From the NCBI RefSeq assembly GCF_900109525.1, contig NZ_FOAN01000005.1:1-64000 (forward strand): 64,000 nucleotides of DNA, given 5' to 3'. The stretch is from Allobosea lupini. GTDB lineage: Bacteria; Pseudomonadota; Alphaproteobacteria; Rhizobiales; Beijerinckiaceae. The notes below the pieces were generated by a model that saw nothing but the letters and a program-made list of their open reading frames with translations, ran no database searches and was not told where the DNA came from. Shown one piece after another: positions 42,281-50,952 of this stretch. Every line of letters begins with the position of its first letter. Position 1 is the first letter of the stretch. Made by a program: the position numbers and the translations under genes.

Positions 42281-42326
42281 CATCGACGGGACACGCCGCC
42301 CCAACGCGGCGCGCCCATCTGCAAGG
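42281..42326 (+). ncRNA. Candidate serC leader RNA motif
   Basis: Just upstream of serC lies a hairpin with 6-bp arms cgccgc/gcggcg (42294-42311) and a 6-nt loop, flanked by gacggg before it and gcgcccatc after it; cgcccatc also occurs at 42277-42284. The location and the flanking pattern agree with the alphaproteobacterial serC motif described by comparative genomics. I recall the motif only in outline and cannot align it here. It ends a few nt before the ribosome binding site of serC. Confidence 0.5.
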
Positions 42327-42338
42327 ATGGAGACATCG

Positions 42339-43517
42339 ATGGCGAATACGATTCCGGCAGCGCGTCCGCGCGTGCCGCATTTCTCGTCCGGCCCCTGCGC
42401 CAAGCGCCCCGGCTGGACCCTCAAGGCCCTCTCCGACGCGGCGCTCGGCCGCTCGCACCGCGCCAAGGTCGGCAAGGACAAGCTCAAACTCGCGATCGAC
42501 CTGACCCGCGAGGTCCTGCAGATTCCGGCCGATTACCGCATCGGCATCGTGCCGGCCTCCGACACCGGCGCCGTCGAGATGGCGATGTGGTCGTTGTTAG
42601 GCGCCCGCGGCGTCGACATGGTCGCCTGGGAAAGCTTTGGCGAGGGCTGGGTCACCGATGTCGCCAAGCAGCTCAAGCTGGCGGATGTGCGCACCTTCAC
42701 CGCCCCCTATGGCGAACTGCCGAACCTGAAGAAGGTCGACACCAGGAACCGCGACGTCGTCTTCACCTGGAACGGCACGACCTCGGGCGTGCGCGTCGCC
42801 GACGCCAGCTGGATCGCCGATGACCGCGAGGGCCTGACGATCTGCGACGCGACCTCGGCCGCCTTCGCCCAGAAGCTCGATTGGCAGAAGCTCGATGTCG
42901 TCACCTTCTCCTGGCAGAAGGTGCTCGGCGGCGAGGCCGCGCATGGCATGATCGTGCTCTCGCCCCGCGCGGTCGAGCGGCTCCTGACCTACAAGCCGGC
43001 CTGGCCGCTGCCGAAGATCTTCCGCATGACCTCGGGCGGCAAGCTCTCCGAGGGCATCTTCGCCGGCGAGACGATCAACACCCCGTCCATGCTCGCGGTC
43101 GAGGATTATCTCGATGCGCTGACCTGGGCCAAGAAGGTTGGCGGGCTCGACGGCCTGGTGAAGCGCGCCGACGGCAATGCCCGCGTCATCGCCAAGTTCG
43201 TGCGCGAGAACGACTGGATCGACTTCCTCGCGGTCAAGCCGAAGACGCGCTCGAACACCTCGGTCTGCCTCAGGTTCACCGACCCGGCGGTGACGGCGCT
43301 GCCGGCCGAGGCGCAAGCGGCTTTCGCCAAGCAGGTCGTCTCGATCATCGAGAAGGCCGGCGCCGGCTACGATCTCGGCCATTACCGCGACGCCCCTCCC
43401 GGCCTGCGCATCTGGTGCGGCGCGACCGTGCAGTCGCGCGACCTCAAGGCGCTGCTGCCGTGGATCGCCTACGCGTTCGCCGAGGCGAAGGCCTCGCTCG
43501 GCAAGAAGGCGGCGTAA
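42339..43517 (+). CDS. serC: Phosphoserine aminotransferase
   Basis: The 392-residue enzyme transfers amino groups from glutamate to 3-phosphohydroxypyruvate in serine synthesis. It has the PLP lysine Lys194 in [14 protein letters not shown], the [12 protein letters not shown] start typical of the alphaproteobacterial SerC, and [10 protein letters not shown] in the cofactor site. The ATG at 42339 is preferred over one at 42327 because ggag lies 6 nt before it. serA follows, separated by a repeat element, so the two steps are encoded side by side. Confidence 0.95.
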   Translation: MANTIPAARPRVPHFSSGPCAKRPGWTLKALSDAALGRSHRAKVGKDKLKLAIDLTREVLQIPADYRIGIVPASDTGAVEMAMWSLLGARGVDMVAWESFGEGWVTDVAKQLKLADVRTFTAPYGELPNLKKVDTRNRDVVFTWNGTTSGVRVADASWIADDREGLTICDATSAAFAQKLDWQKLDVVTFSWQKVLGGEAAHGMIVLSPRAVERLLTYKPAWPLPKIFRMTSGGKLSEGIFAGETINTPSMLAVEDYLDALTWAKKVGGLDGLVKRADGNARVIAKFVRENDWIDFLAVKPKTRSNTSVCLRFTDPAVTALPAEAQAAFAKQVVSIIEKAGAGYDLGHYRDAPPGLRIWCGATVQSRDLKALLPWIAYAFAEAKASLGKKAA

Positions 43518-43524
43518 GCGCGAC

Positions 43525-43690
43525 CTAACCCCTCCCCCTTGCGGGGAGGGGCAGGGGTGGGGGTCGCAACCGCGGGCTCGCCCCTTGGACATTTTGCGCG
43601 ACGCCGATCGAGCCGTCGCGCCTCTCCGCATTCGGCTGCACCCAGTCGTTCCACCCCCACCCCTAACCCCTCCCCACAAGGGGGAGGGGA
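43525..43690. repeat. Palindromic repeat, family D (copy 2) between serC and serA
   Basis: Arms read aacccctcccccttgcggggaggggc and, at the other end, ctaacccctccccacaaggggg, with gggtgggggtcgcaac facing ttccacccccacc. The full element can fold on itself over about 165 nt. It sits between two genes of one pathway and could affect read-through or mRNA stability. Confidence 0.8.
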
Positions 43691-43702
43691 ATGGAGGCTG
43701 CC

Positions 43703-45292
43703 ATGACCAAGCCCCGCGTCCTCATCTCCGACGCCCTTTCCCCCGCCGCCGTCCAGATCTTCAAAGATCGCGGCATCGACGTGACCTTCGATCCGAACCT
43801 CGGCAAGGACAAGGACAAGCTCGCCGCCGTGATCGGCGACTATGACGGCCTCGCCATCCGCTCGGCGACCAAGGCCACCGCCAAGCTGCTGGAGGCCGCG
43901 ACGAAGCTGAAGGTGATCGGCCGCGCCGGCATCGGCGTCGACAATGTCGAGATCCCGGCCGCGACCAGCCGCGGCGTGATCGTGATGAACACGCCCTTCG
44001 GCAACTCGATCACCACCGCCGAGCACGCCATCGCGATGATGTTCGCGCTCGCCCGGCAGATCCCCTCGGCCGATGCCTCGACCCAGGCCGGAAAGTGGGA
44101 GAAGAACCGCTTCATGGGCGTCGAGATCACCGCCAAGACGCTCGGCCTGATCGGCTGCGGCAATATCGGCTCGATCGTCGCCGAGCGCGGCATCGGCCTG
44201 CGCATGCGCGTCATCGCCTTCGACCCCTATCTCTCGCCGGAGCGGGCGGTGCAGCTGGGCGTCGAGAAGGTCGAACTCGAGGACCTGCTGAAGCGCGCCG
44301 ACTTCATCACGCTGCACGTGCCGATGACCGAGAAGACGAAGAACATCCTCTCGGCCGAGAACCTCGCCAAGACCAAGAAGGGCGTGCGCATCATCAACTG
44401 CGCCCGCGGCGGGCTGGTCGACGAGGCCGCGCTGGCGGAGCTGATCAAGTCCGGCCATGTCGCCGGCGCCGCTTTCGACGTGTTCTCGGTCGAGCCGGCC
44501 GAGCAGAACCCGCTGTTCGGCCTCGACAATGTCGTCTGCACGCCGCATCTCGGCGCGAGCACCAATGAGGCGCAGGAGAACGTCGCGCTGCAGGTCGCCG
44601 AGCAGATGAGCGACTATCTCTTGAAGGGCGCGATCACCAATGCCGTGAACTTCCCGTCGATCTCGGCGGAGGAAGCGCCGCGGATCAAGCCCTTCGTCGA
44701 CCTCGCCGAAAAGCTCGGCTCCTTCCTCGGCCAGCTGACGGAAGCGCCGGTCAAGGGCATCCGCATCGAGTACGAGGGCGCGGTCGCCAGCCTGAACCTG
44801 AAGGCGATCTCGGCGGCGGCGATCACCGGCGTGCTGCGCCCCTTCCTGCCCGAGATCAACATGGTCAACTCGGCCATGGTCGCCAAGGAGAAGGGCATCG
44901 TCGTCGAGGAATTGACCCGCGAGGTCGCCGGCAATCTCGAAAGCGTCATCCGCATCGTCGTCGAGGCCGAGGACATGCCGCGCCATGCTTCGGGCACGGT
45001 CTTCCATGACGGCAAGCCGCGCATCATCGAGATCCGCGACATCCAGGTCGACGCCGAGTTCGCGCCGCACATGCTCTATGTCCGCAATGCCGACAAGCCG
45101 GGCTTCATCGGCCAGTTCGGTTCCTTGCTCGGCGCGGCCGGCGTCAACGTCGCGACCTTCAATCTCGGCCGCGACAAGCCGGGCGGCGACGCGATCTGCT
45201 ATGTCGCCGTCGACGAGCCGGTCTCGGACGAATTGCTCGCCAAGATCCACGAGATCCCGATGGTCAAGCGGGCGAGAAGGCTGAAGTTCTGA
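43703..45292 (+). CDS. serA: D-3-phosphoglycerate dehydrogenase
   Basis: The 529-residue enzyme catalyses the first step of serine synthesis. It has the NAD-binding LGLIGCGNIGSIVAERG (Gly151-Gly156), the catalytic Arg in INCARGGLVDEAAL near 240, the Glu/His pair including TPHLGAST near 290, an intervening regulatory domain, and a C-terminal ACT domain (about 455-529) starting near YVRNADKPGFIG, which usually binds serine for feedback inhibition. The ATG at 43703 has ggagg 5 nt upstream. Confidence 0.95.
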   Translation: MTKPRVLISDALSPAAVQIFKDRGIDVTFDPNLGKDKDKLAAVIGDYDGLAIRSATKATAKLLEAATKLKVIGRAGIGVDNVEIPAATSRGVIVMNTPFGNSITTAEHAIAMMFALARQIPSADASTQAGKWEKNRFMGVEITAKTLGLIGCGNIGSIVAERGIGLRMRVIAFDPYLSPERAVQLGVEKVELEDLLKRADFITLHVPMTEKTKNILSAENLAKTKKGVRIINCARGGLVDEAALAELIKSGHVAGAAFDVFSVEPAEQNPLFGLDNVVCTPHLGASTNEAQENVALQVAEQMSDYLLKGAITNAVNFPSISAEEAPRIKPFVDLAEKLGSFLGQLTEAPVKGIRIEYEGAVASLNLKAISAAAITGVLRPFLPEINMVNSAMVAKEKGIVVEELTREVAGNLESVIRIVVEAEDMPRHASGTVFHDGKPRIIEIRDIQVDAEFAPHMLYVRNADKPGFIGQFGSLLGAAGVNVATFNLGRDKPGGDAICYVAVDEPVSDELLAKIHEIPMVKRARRLKF

Positions 45293-45310
45293 GGGCTGGC
45301 CTTGTCATCT

Positions 45311-45409
45311 CGTCATGGTCGGGCTTGTCCCGACCATCCACGTCTTCGCTTCACTGCGGCGCATGCGGTGTTCAAGGCGTGGATGCTCGCCACAAGGGCG
45401 AGCATGACG
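45311..45409. repeat. Palindromic intergenic repeat, family B (copy 2, inverted)
   Basis: Reads cgtcatggtcgggcttgtcc, then atccacgtcttcgcttc and, towards the other end, gtggatgctcgccacaaggg and gcatgac. It is the reverse of 19671-19766. It lies between serA and the beta-lactamase gene. Confidence 0.8.
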
Positions 45410-45440
45410 GTGGTGGCCCTACCCACGCCGCAATCGCCCT

Positions 45441-45468
45441 CCCCTGTGGCGCCACCACAGGGGATTTT
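45441..45468 (+). terminator. Terminator-like hairpin directly before the beta-lactamase start
   Basis: A perfect 9-bp stem cccctgtgg/ccacagggg with loop cgcca is followed by attttt, the form of a Rho-independent terminator. It ends 2 nt before the ATG at 45471, and the gggg that would serve as ribosome binding site is inside the stem. It may terminate serA transcription or act as an attenuator or translation block for the beta-lactamase gene. Confidence 0.65.
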
Positions 45469-45470
45469 TC

Positions 45471-46475
45471 ATGCCGACCCGCCGTGCCTTCGCCTGCACC
45501 ACTGCCCTTGCTGTCCTCGCCGCGTCCCCGGCCTTCGCCGACTGGGACAAGGCCAAGCTCGATGCCGGCATCAAGACCATCGAGCAGGGCACGAAGGGCC
45601 GCATCGGCGTCGGCCTGATCGACCTCAAGGATCGCAAGAGCTGGACTTATCGCGGGGGCGAGCCCTTCCCGCTGCAGAGCGTGTTCAAGCTGCCGCTCGC
45701 GATCGGCGTGCTGCAGGCGGTCGAGGCTGGCAAGTTCAAGCTCGACCAGCCCATCACCGTCACCCGCAACGATCTCTCGCTCTATCACAGCCCGCTCGCC
45801 AAGGGCTTCAAGGGCGAGCGCAACGACTATCCGCTGCGCGAGCTTCTGACGCGCTCGACAGCCGAGAGCGACAACACCGCCGCCGACCTCTTGCTGCGCC
45901 TGATCGGCGGGCCGCAGGCGCTGACAGCCCTGCTCAGGGACGGCGGCGTCACCGGCATCTCGGTCGACCGCTACGAGCGCGTCTTCCAACCGGAGATTCT
46001 CGGCCTGCCCGGCTATGGCTGGGACCAGCAGATCGACACTGCCAAGTTCTACGCCGCCATCAGCGCTATACCCGCCGCAGAGCGCAAGAAGCGGCTGCAG
46101 GCGACGCTGACCGACAAGCGCGACGCCGCCTCGCCCGAGGCCTCGATCGCCTTCCTCGAAGGCCTCGCCAAGGGCAACTGGCTGCGTGATCCGGCAAACG
46201 CCGCGCTGCTTGACAAGATCATGCTGGAGGCCAAGACCGGCCCGAACCGGATCAGGGCGGGCCTGCCGAAAGGCGCGCGCTTCGCCCACAAGACCGGCCT
46301 CGGGCCGAGCGCCGACGGGCTTAACCACGCCACCAACGATATCGGCATCGTCACCCTGCCGGATGGGCGGCGCTTCGCCATCGCGGTCTATCTCGCCGGC
46401 GCCCAGGTCGGCGAGAAGGAGCGCGAGGCGGCGCATCAGGCGGTCGCGAAGCTGGCGGTGGAGAGCCTGCGCTAG
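45471..46475 (+). CDS. bla: Class A beta-lactamase
   Basis: The 334-residue protein has a signal peptide (TALAVLAASPAFA, cleavage near residue 23) and the class A active-site motifs: Ser70-V-F-Lys73, Ser133-Asp-Asn135, Glu169 in RYER (equivalent of the omega-loop Glu) and Lys274-T-Gly276. It hydrolyses beta-lactams in the periplasm. The omega loop (RYERVFQPEILG) is unlike TEM/SHV. No AmpR/BlaI-type regulator is adjacent; a terminator-like hairpin overlaps its leader. The spectrum cannot be inferred. Confidence 0.9.
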   Translation: MPTRRAFACTTALAVLAASPAFADWDKAKLDAGIKTIEQGTKGRIGVGLIDLKDRKSWTYRGGEPFPLQSVFKLPLAIGVLQAVEAGKFKLDQPITVTRNDLSLYHSPLAKGFKGERNDYPLRELLTRSTAESDNTAADLLLRLIGGPQALTALLRDGGVTGISVDRYERVFQPEILGLPGYGWDQQIDTAKFYAAISAIPAAERKKRLQATLTDKRDAASPEASIAFLEGLAKGNWLRDPANAALLDKIMLEAKTGPNRIRAGLPKGARFAHKTGLGPSADGLNHATNDIGIVTLPDGRRFAIAVYLAGAQVGEKEREAAHQAVAKLAVESLR

Positions 46476-46516
46476 CGCACTCACCCGTTTCTCCGAATCG
46501 CGGAAATGCTCTAAGT

Positions 46517-46575
46517 CTTTGTCCCATCACGTTTTCTTTACGCGAACCGGTGCCCACTCGCTCGAAAATGCTCTG
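46517..46575. repeat. Short intergenic repeat fragment (family F)
   Basis: The string tttgtcccatcacgttttct, then ttacgcgaaccggtgcccactcgctcgaaaatgctct, resembles a widespread short Rhizobiales intergenic element (gttttctttacgcgaaccggtgcccactcgctcgaaa core). Only one copy lies in this window, so its repeat nature is from memory. Confidence 0.45.
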
Positions 46576-46651
46576 GAGGCGGATCCGGTCAGGTTTGACC
46601 AATCTGATCGGCGCACCCGTCTCTGAATCCGAGAGCCCGCCGTGATCCCCC

Positions 46652-47971
46652 CTAATTGGACAGGCGTCCGGTATCCGGTCGGTCGAGGTCAAGCGTCCGG
46701 GTCTCGGGAATGAGCAGGCCGGTGATCAGGGTGATCCCTGAAACCACCATCAGGTAGACCAGGAACAGCCGCTGCTCGCCCGCTTGCGAGAGATAGGTGT
46801 TCACATAAGGAGCGGTGCCACCGAAGATCGCGGTCGCGAGCGAGAGTGGCCCGCTTACTCCGGTTGCCCTGACCTCGGTCGGGAAGACCTCGGCCCACAC
46901 CGCTGTGTTGACCCCGAACAGGCAGGCCAGGATCAGCAAGGCGCAGATCATGGCCGTCAGCAGGCCTGAGAAGCTGTTGGTGATGAGCGCGTCGAGCTGG
47001 AAGGTCGCGGCGATGAAACCGACCCCGAACAGGATGATGAAGATGCGCCGCCCGAAGCGGTCGGCGAGCCAGCCCACGATCGGGATCGCGAGGAGAAAGA
47101 CCGCCTGCGCGATCAGGCTGGCGGTCAACGCCGATTTGGCGTCGAGCCCGCGATTGATCTGCGCGAAGGTCGGGCTGTAGATCAGCCAAGTGTAGAACAT
47201 GATCGAGCCGCCAGCCGAAAGGCCGAAGACGACGGCAACGCCACGCCAGTTCCGGACGAGCGGCGTCAGTCCGCTCGCGGTGTCGGAGCGCTGCGCTTTG
47301 ACCTGCTCGAAACTGTCGGTCTCGGTGAGTTTGCGCCGCAGATAAAGTCCATAGAGGCCGAGCAATCCACCAAGCGCAAAGGGAATACGCCAGCCCCAGC
47401 TTTCCAGCGCCGGCCGATCGAGGTTGGCATTGAGCAGAAGACCGGTGACGGTCGCGATCATGGTCCCGAGCACGACGCTCATCCAGGACGTGCTGCCATA
47501 GAGAGCGCGCCGATGTCGCGGCGCGCGCTCGACCAGATAGGTGACGGATGTACCCATCTCGCCGCCATGCGCGATGCCCTGGGCGAGCCGCGCCACGAGC
47601 AGGATGACGGAGGCCGCAAGCCCGACTGTCGCGAAGGTCGGCGCGCAGGCGATGACCAGGCTGCCGCCGGCGGTGATGAACATCGCCAGCGTCAGGCTTT
47701 TCTTGCGACCGACGCGGTCGGCATAGAGCCCGAACAGGAAGCCGCCGAGCGGGCGGGTCAGGAAGCCGGCGGCGAAGACGGCGAGGGCCGCGAGCAGGGC
47801 CGCCGACTTGTCGGCCGACGGAAAGAACTGGAGCGCAAAATAGGGCGCGAAGATCGTGTAGATCGCCCAATCGAACCATTCAAGCGTGTTGCCGAAATTG
47901 ACGGCGACGAGATCCTTCATTCGCCGGGATACGGCAGGACGAAGCTCGCCTGTTGCAGCGATGTCAGACAT
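46652..47971 (-). CDS. MFS transporter of the metabolite:H+ symporter (MHS) family
   Basis: The 439-residue protein has 12 hydrophobic segments with MHS markers: FGNTLEWFDWAIYTIFAPYFALQFFPS at the start, then GFLTRPLGGFLFGLYADRVGRKKSL, and ARLAQGIAHGGEMGTSVTYLVERAPRHRRALYGS. Relatives import citrate, alpha-ketoglutarate, shikimate or proline/betaine with protons. It lies 59 nt downstream of the flavin reductase gene and probably shares the GntR-controlled promoter. Confidence 0.92.
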   Translation of the reverse strand: MSDIAATGELRPAVSRRMKDLVAVNFGNTLEWFDWAIYTIFAPYFALQFFPSADKSAALLAALAVFAAGFLTRPLGGFLFGLYADRVGRKKSLTLAMFITAGGSLVIACAPTFATVGLAASVILLVARLAQGIAHGGEMGTSVTYLVERAPRHRRALYGSTSWMSVVLGTMIATVTGLLLNANLDRPALESWGWRIPFALGGLLGLYGLYLRRKLTETDSFEQVKAQRSDTASGLTPLVRNWRGVAVVFGLSAGGSIMFYTWLIYSPTFAQINRGLDAKSALTASLIAQAVFLLAIPIVGWLADRFGRRIFIILFGVGFIAATFQLDALITNSFSGLLTAMICALLILACLFGVNTAVWAEVFPTEVRATGVSGPLSLATAIFGGTAPYVNTYLSQAGEQRLFLVYLMVVSGITLITGLLIPETRTLDLDRPDTGRLSN

Positions 47972-48030
47972 GGTGACCCCTCTTTTATTTGATGTTTGCT
48001 GGTGTCCGGCGCGACGTTGCGCGCGGTGCG

Positions 48031-48693
48031 TTAGCGGCTGGCGGCGCGCCCTTCGAGGCCGAAGCGGGCATCGGCGTCCGCTCCCGGCACGCGCATTTCG
48101 AAGGTTTCCTTCACCACCGCGTAGTCAAAGTAGCCGAGGCGGGCGATCGGCTTGATCGCTGCGATATCGAGCTTGCCGTCCGCGGTGATGAACCTGTCGT
48201 CGATATGGATCGTCTCGACCTGGGCGAAGACGATATCGATCGTGCCGACCGCCGAGTTGCCCTTCATCCGGTGCGTGCTGAGATATCGGCACTCGAACTT
48301 GACCGGGCTTTCCTGGACCATCGGGATGCGCGCATTGTCCGCATACTCCCGGGTCACGCTCAGGCGATCGAACTCGCTTTCCTGCGGCGGCAGCGCCATT
48401 GCGCTCAGATTGACGGCCTCGCGCAGATCGTAGGTCGCCATGTTCCAGACGAACCAGCCGGTTTCCTCGGCATTGAGCACCGTGTCCTTGCGCCGCCCGT
48501 CCGGGTACTGGTTCGCCGAGAACATTACCATCGGTGGGTCGAAGGTCAGATTCTGCCACTGGCTGTAAGGCGCGATGTTCTCGACGCCGGCCGCGCTGAC
48601 ACTCGACAACCAGCCGATCGGCCGCGGCACGGTACAACTCTTGAACGGCGAATAGGGCAGCGGGCTCGGCTCGATCTGGGGAGAGTACTTCAT
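48031..48693 (-). CDS. Flavin reductase-like (FMN-binding split-barrel) protein
   Basis: This 220-residue protein has the flavin reductase/DIM6-NTAB fold: SCTVPRPIGWLSSVSAAGVENIAPYS, which is the FMN-binding start, then VMFSANQY and HRMKGNSAVGTIDIVFAQVE. Relatives supply reduced flavin to monooxygenases or act on their own. The ATG at 48693 has ggga 6 nt upstream. Divergent GntR and downstream MHS permease suggest uptake and breakdown of a cyclic or aromatic acid; no oxygenase is adjacent. Confidence 0.87.
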   Translation of the reverse strand: MKYSPQIEPSPLPYSPFKSCTVPRPIGWLSSVSAAGVENIAPYSQWQNLTFDPPMVMFSANQYPDGRRKDTVLNAEETGWFVWNMATYDLREAVNLSAMALPPQESEFDRLSVTREYADNARIPMVQESPVKFECRYLSTHRMKGNSAVGTIDIVFAQVETIHIDDRFITADGKLDIAAIKPIARLGYFDYAVVKETFEMRVPGADADARFGLEGRAASR

Positions 48694-48728
48694 GGCGCAT
48701 CCCGGCTGTCTGGTGGCATTCAAATAAT

Positions 48729-48752
48729 ATCCCACCGATATATCGGATGGAT
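48729..48752. promoter_or_regulatory. GntR operator candidate
   Basis: The perfect 12-bp palindrome ccgatatatcgg (48735-48746) sits in a wider imperfect palindrome with atcc/ggat at its outer ends. It lies 36 nt upstream of the flavin reductase start in the shared promoter region with the GntR gene, an expected place for regulator binding. Confidence 0.6.
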
Positions 48753-48842
48753 CACGGTTTGGAAAGCCCGTGAAATCGGCTATCGAGATTCCTGGGATTC
48801 GCCGTACCTGACCGGGCACGGCCATCGCTATGGAAAGGCCGG

Positions 48843-49487
48843 ATGAACCAGTCGGAGCAGGCGCTCGGCGCCCTCGAGAGCCTGATCGAGCAAGGCGCTC
48901 TCAAGCCGGGATCGATGGTGTCCGAACGCGGCCTGATGGATCTGACCGGACTCGGCCGGACACCGGTTCGCGAGGCGATCCAGCGCCTCGCCCTCAACCA
49001 CATGCTGAAGATCCACCCGAACAAGGGCATCGAGATACCGGCGATTTCTGTCGAGGACCAGCTCAGCGGGCTGGAAGTGCGTCGCGTCGTCGAGGTCCTG
49101 GCGGTCGAACTCGCCTGCAGCCGGGCCTCGGCGAAAGACATCCGCGAGATCGAGGCGCTGTCGTCAGCGCTGGATGGCGAGTTCGACCTTCGCGACTACT
49201 CGCAGACCGTTCGCCAGACACATGCGTTGATCATCCAGGCCGCGCGTAACCCTTATCTGGAAGCGCTGATGGTCCCGCTGCAGACCCTCTCCCGGCGTTT
49301 CTGGATCATGCATGTAAGGGACGAGCAGCAGGAGATCGTCCACGGAAAGCTTTTGCATCAGGCTATTCTGCGAGCGATCGCCGCGAGGGACATGTCCGCA
49401 GCCACCGCAGCCTCGTTGGCGCTCAACAGCTATTTGGTGGAATTCGCCCTGTCCGTCGTCGCGCGGATGGCCGTATCGCGCAGTTGA
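48843..49487 (+). CDS. GntR family regulator (FadR/FCD subfamily)
   Basis: The 214-residue protein has an N-terminal winged helix (VSERGLMDLTGLGRTPVREAIQRLALNHMLKI, with the typical TPVREA) and a C-terminal helical FCD ligand domain, where ELACSRAS... H-A-L-I and HQAILRAIAARD provide candidate metal/ligand histidines. It is divergent from the flavin reductase/MHS operon and is probably its repressor, induced by the transported acid. Confidence 0.92.
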   Translation: MNQSEQALGALESLIEQGALKPGSMVSERGLMDLTGLGRTPVREAIQRLALNHMLKIHPNKGIEIPAISVEDQLSGLEVRRVVEVLAVELACSRASAKDIREIEALSSALDGEFDLRDYSQTVRQTHALIIQAARNPYLEALMVPLQTLSRRFWIMHVRDEQQEIVHGKLLHQAILRAIAARDMSAATAASLALNSYLVEFALSVVARMAVSRS

Positions 49488-49586
49488 CCGCGGCGACCGG
49501 CAACAGCAAGCCTCCGATCGGCTCCTCGTCGCTCCAGCGCTAGGCGTTCGGTCGCTGCCAGATCAGTCATGCACGGGAAAGTTGCA

Positions 49587-49616
49587 TTGACAAATGAAGG
49601 ACAAACCCCCATTTGT
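49587..49616 (+). promoter_or_regulatory. Possible promoter element upstream of cspA
   Basis: ttgaca at 49587-49592 matches the -35 consensus, and an inverted repeat acaaatg/catttgt (49590-49596 and 49610-49616) overlaps it. The region precedes cspA by about 130-160 nt, leaving room for the long leader typical of cold-shock mRNAs. The -10 is not clear. Confidence 0.35.
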
Positions 49617-49748
49617 AGTGCTCGATCTAGGCCGAACGAATTGGCCCGCGCTATTTTTGCGCACCGCTGACGACCTTCCTGCTCAAATCGAAAACATGCG
49701 TGGCATGCGGCTGCGCGTGAATTGCCAACCGCAAGAAGGAATATGACT

Positions 49749-49958
49749 ATGGCCAACGGTACTGTGAAATGGTTCAACGGCACCAAGGGTTTCGGCTTCA
49801 TCCAGCCGGATGATGGCGGCCAGGACGTGTTCGTCCACATCAGCGCCGTCGAGCGCGCCGGCCTGCGCGATCTGCGCGACGGTCAGAAGATCTCGTACGA
49901 GCTGGTCCAGGACAAGCGTTCGGGCAAGATGTCGGCCGACAATCTGCGCGCCGAGTGA
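49749..49958 (+). CDS. cspA: Cold-shock protein (CspA family)
   Basis: The 69-residue protein is the family length, with the RNA-binding motifs KGFGFI and VFVHIS and the start MANGTVKWFNGTKG. It binds single-stranded RNA as a chaperone. The ATG at 49749 has aagga 8 nt upstream; an earlier in-frame ATG at 49743 is too close to the ribosome binding site. rpsU follows after a terminator, as in other Rhizobiales. Confidence 0.96.
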   Translation: MANGTVKWFNGTKGFGFIQPDDGGQDVFVHISAVERAGLRDLRDGQKISYELVQDKRSGKMSADNLRAE

Positions 49959-50045
49959 GCTGACGCGCTGTCCAGCGTGAGAGATCAGCGGCCGGCGACC
50001 ACGGATGTACTGGCGCCAGGCCCGCTCCACGCGGGGTAGCTCAGG

Positions 50046-50079
50046 AAGGGTCGGGATCTACCCGGCCCTTTTTTGTTTT
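50046..50079 (+). terminator. Rho-independent terminator after cspA
   Basis: aagggtcggg and cccggccctt pair with a 5-nt loop (atcta), one T-G wobble, and are followed by a T-rich run (tttttgtttt). This is a strong intrinsic terminator about 90 nt after the cspA stop, separating it from rpsU. Confidence 0.9.
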
Positions 50080-50149
50080 CAAGAGATGTTCGGTCAAGGC
50101 GTTTCGACCACACGTCTCGACCAGATGCTTTCACGAGAGGTAAGTCCGA

Positions 50150-50416
50150 ATGCAGGTTCTCGTCCGCGACAACAATGTCGACCAGGCGTTGCGCGTCCTG
50201 AAAAAGAAGATGCAGCGCGAAGGCGTGTTTCGCGAGATGAAGCGGCGCTCGGCCTATGAGAAGCCGTCGGAGAGGCGCGTTCGCGAGAAGGCCGACGCGA
50301 TCCGCCGCGCCCGCAAGCTCGCTCGCAAGCAGGCGCAGCGCGAAGGCCTGCTCCCCGCTCCCAAGCCGAAGCCGCGTCCGGCCCGCCCGCCGCGTCCGGC
50401 AGCCGTCGCGTCCTGA
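50150..50416 (+). CDS. rpsU: 30S ribosomal protein S21
   Basis: This 88-residue protein has the S21 start [20 protein letters not shown], then [19 protein letters not shown] and a long basic tail that ends in a proline-rich stretch typical of Rhizobiales S21. It acts in translation initiation on the small subunit. Ribosome binding site gagagg upstream. The small gene that follows is 22 nt away. Confidence 0.97.
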   Translation: MQVLVRDNNVDQALRVLKKKMQREGVFREMKRRSAYEKPSERRVREKADAIRRARKLARKQAQREGLLPAPKPKPRPARPPRPAAVAS

Positions 50417-50438
50417 TCCTCATAAAGGAGCCGCTGCC

Positions 50439-50717
50439 ATGGCAACAAAAGGACTGACCGCCGAGCAGGCCAAGCTTCGCGCGGAACGGAACTTCGCCAA
50501 GACCGAGCAGCGGCGACAGGAAGCCGAGAACGCCATGGCGGCGGTTCAGGCCGAGCGGCGTGCCGTCGCCGAGAAGACCGCGAGGCTGCGCGCATTGCGT
50601 CTGGCCAAGGAGGCGGCAGACGCACAGACCGCCGCCGAGCAATTGGCGGCGAAACCAGTGGCGACGAAGAAACCTGCCGCCCGTCGCACCGTCGGGAAAG
50701 CCAGCGCCGCGCGCTGA
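50439..50717 (+). CDS. Small charged coiled-coil hypothetical protein (92 aa)
   Basis: The protein starts MATKGLTAEQAKLRAERNFAKT and is predicted helical/coiled coil with many Ala, Glu, Arg and Lys; it ends with a Lys/Ala-rich tail that looks nucleic-acid binding. Ribosome binding site aaggag upstream of the ATG is strong, and it sits 22 nt after rpsU, so co-expression is expected. Function unknown; similar proteins follow rpsU in relatives. Confidence 0.75.
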   Translation: MATKGLTAEQAKLRAERNFAKTEQRRQEAENAMAAVQAERRAVAEKTARLRALRLAKEAADAQTAAEQLAAKPVATKKPAARRTVGKASAAR

Positions 50718-50952
50718 CTCTCCGGCGGCGCAGCCTCGACGTCGCAGAACAGCGCAATAGTCGCTATCCCGGTCTTGTCTCGGCTGGCTTTCGAGCCGGG
50801 CAGGATAGCTGCTCGAGGCGCGCCCCGGCCCATGCCAGGAGGCGCCCTTCCCTGCAGCTCCCGGCGCATCCTTCCAGCCGGGCTCGATCCCGTCATGGTC
50901 GGCAGCAGATGCGCGATGCCCGCGTGGCAGTCGATGCGGCCCCGGGGCGATG

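Noticed and set aside
50031..50068. tRNA-like start (gcggggtagctcag) after cspA
   Set aside because: No D-, anticodon- or T-arm follows; the next bases form a terminator stem.
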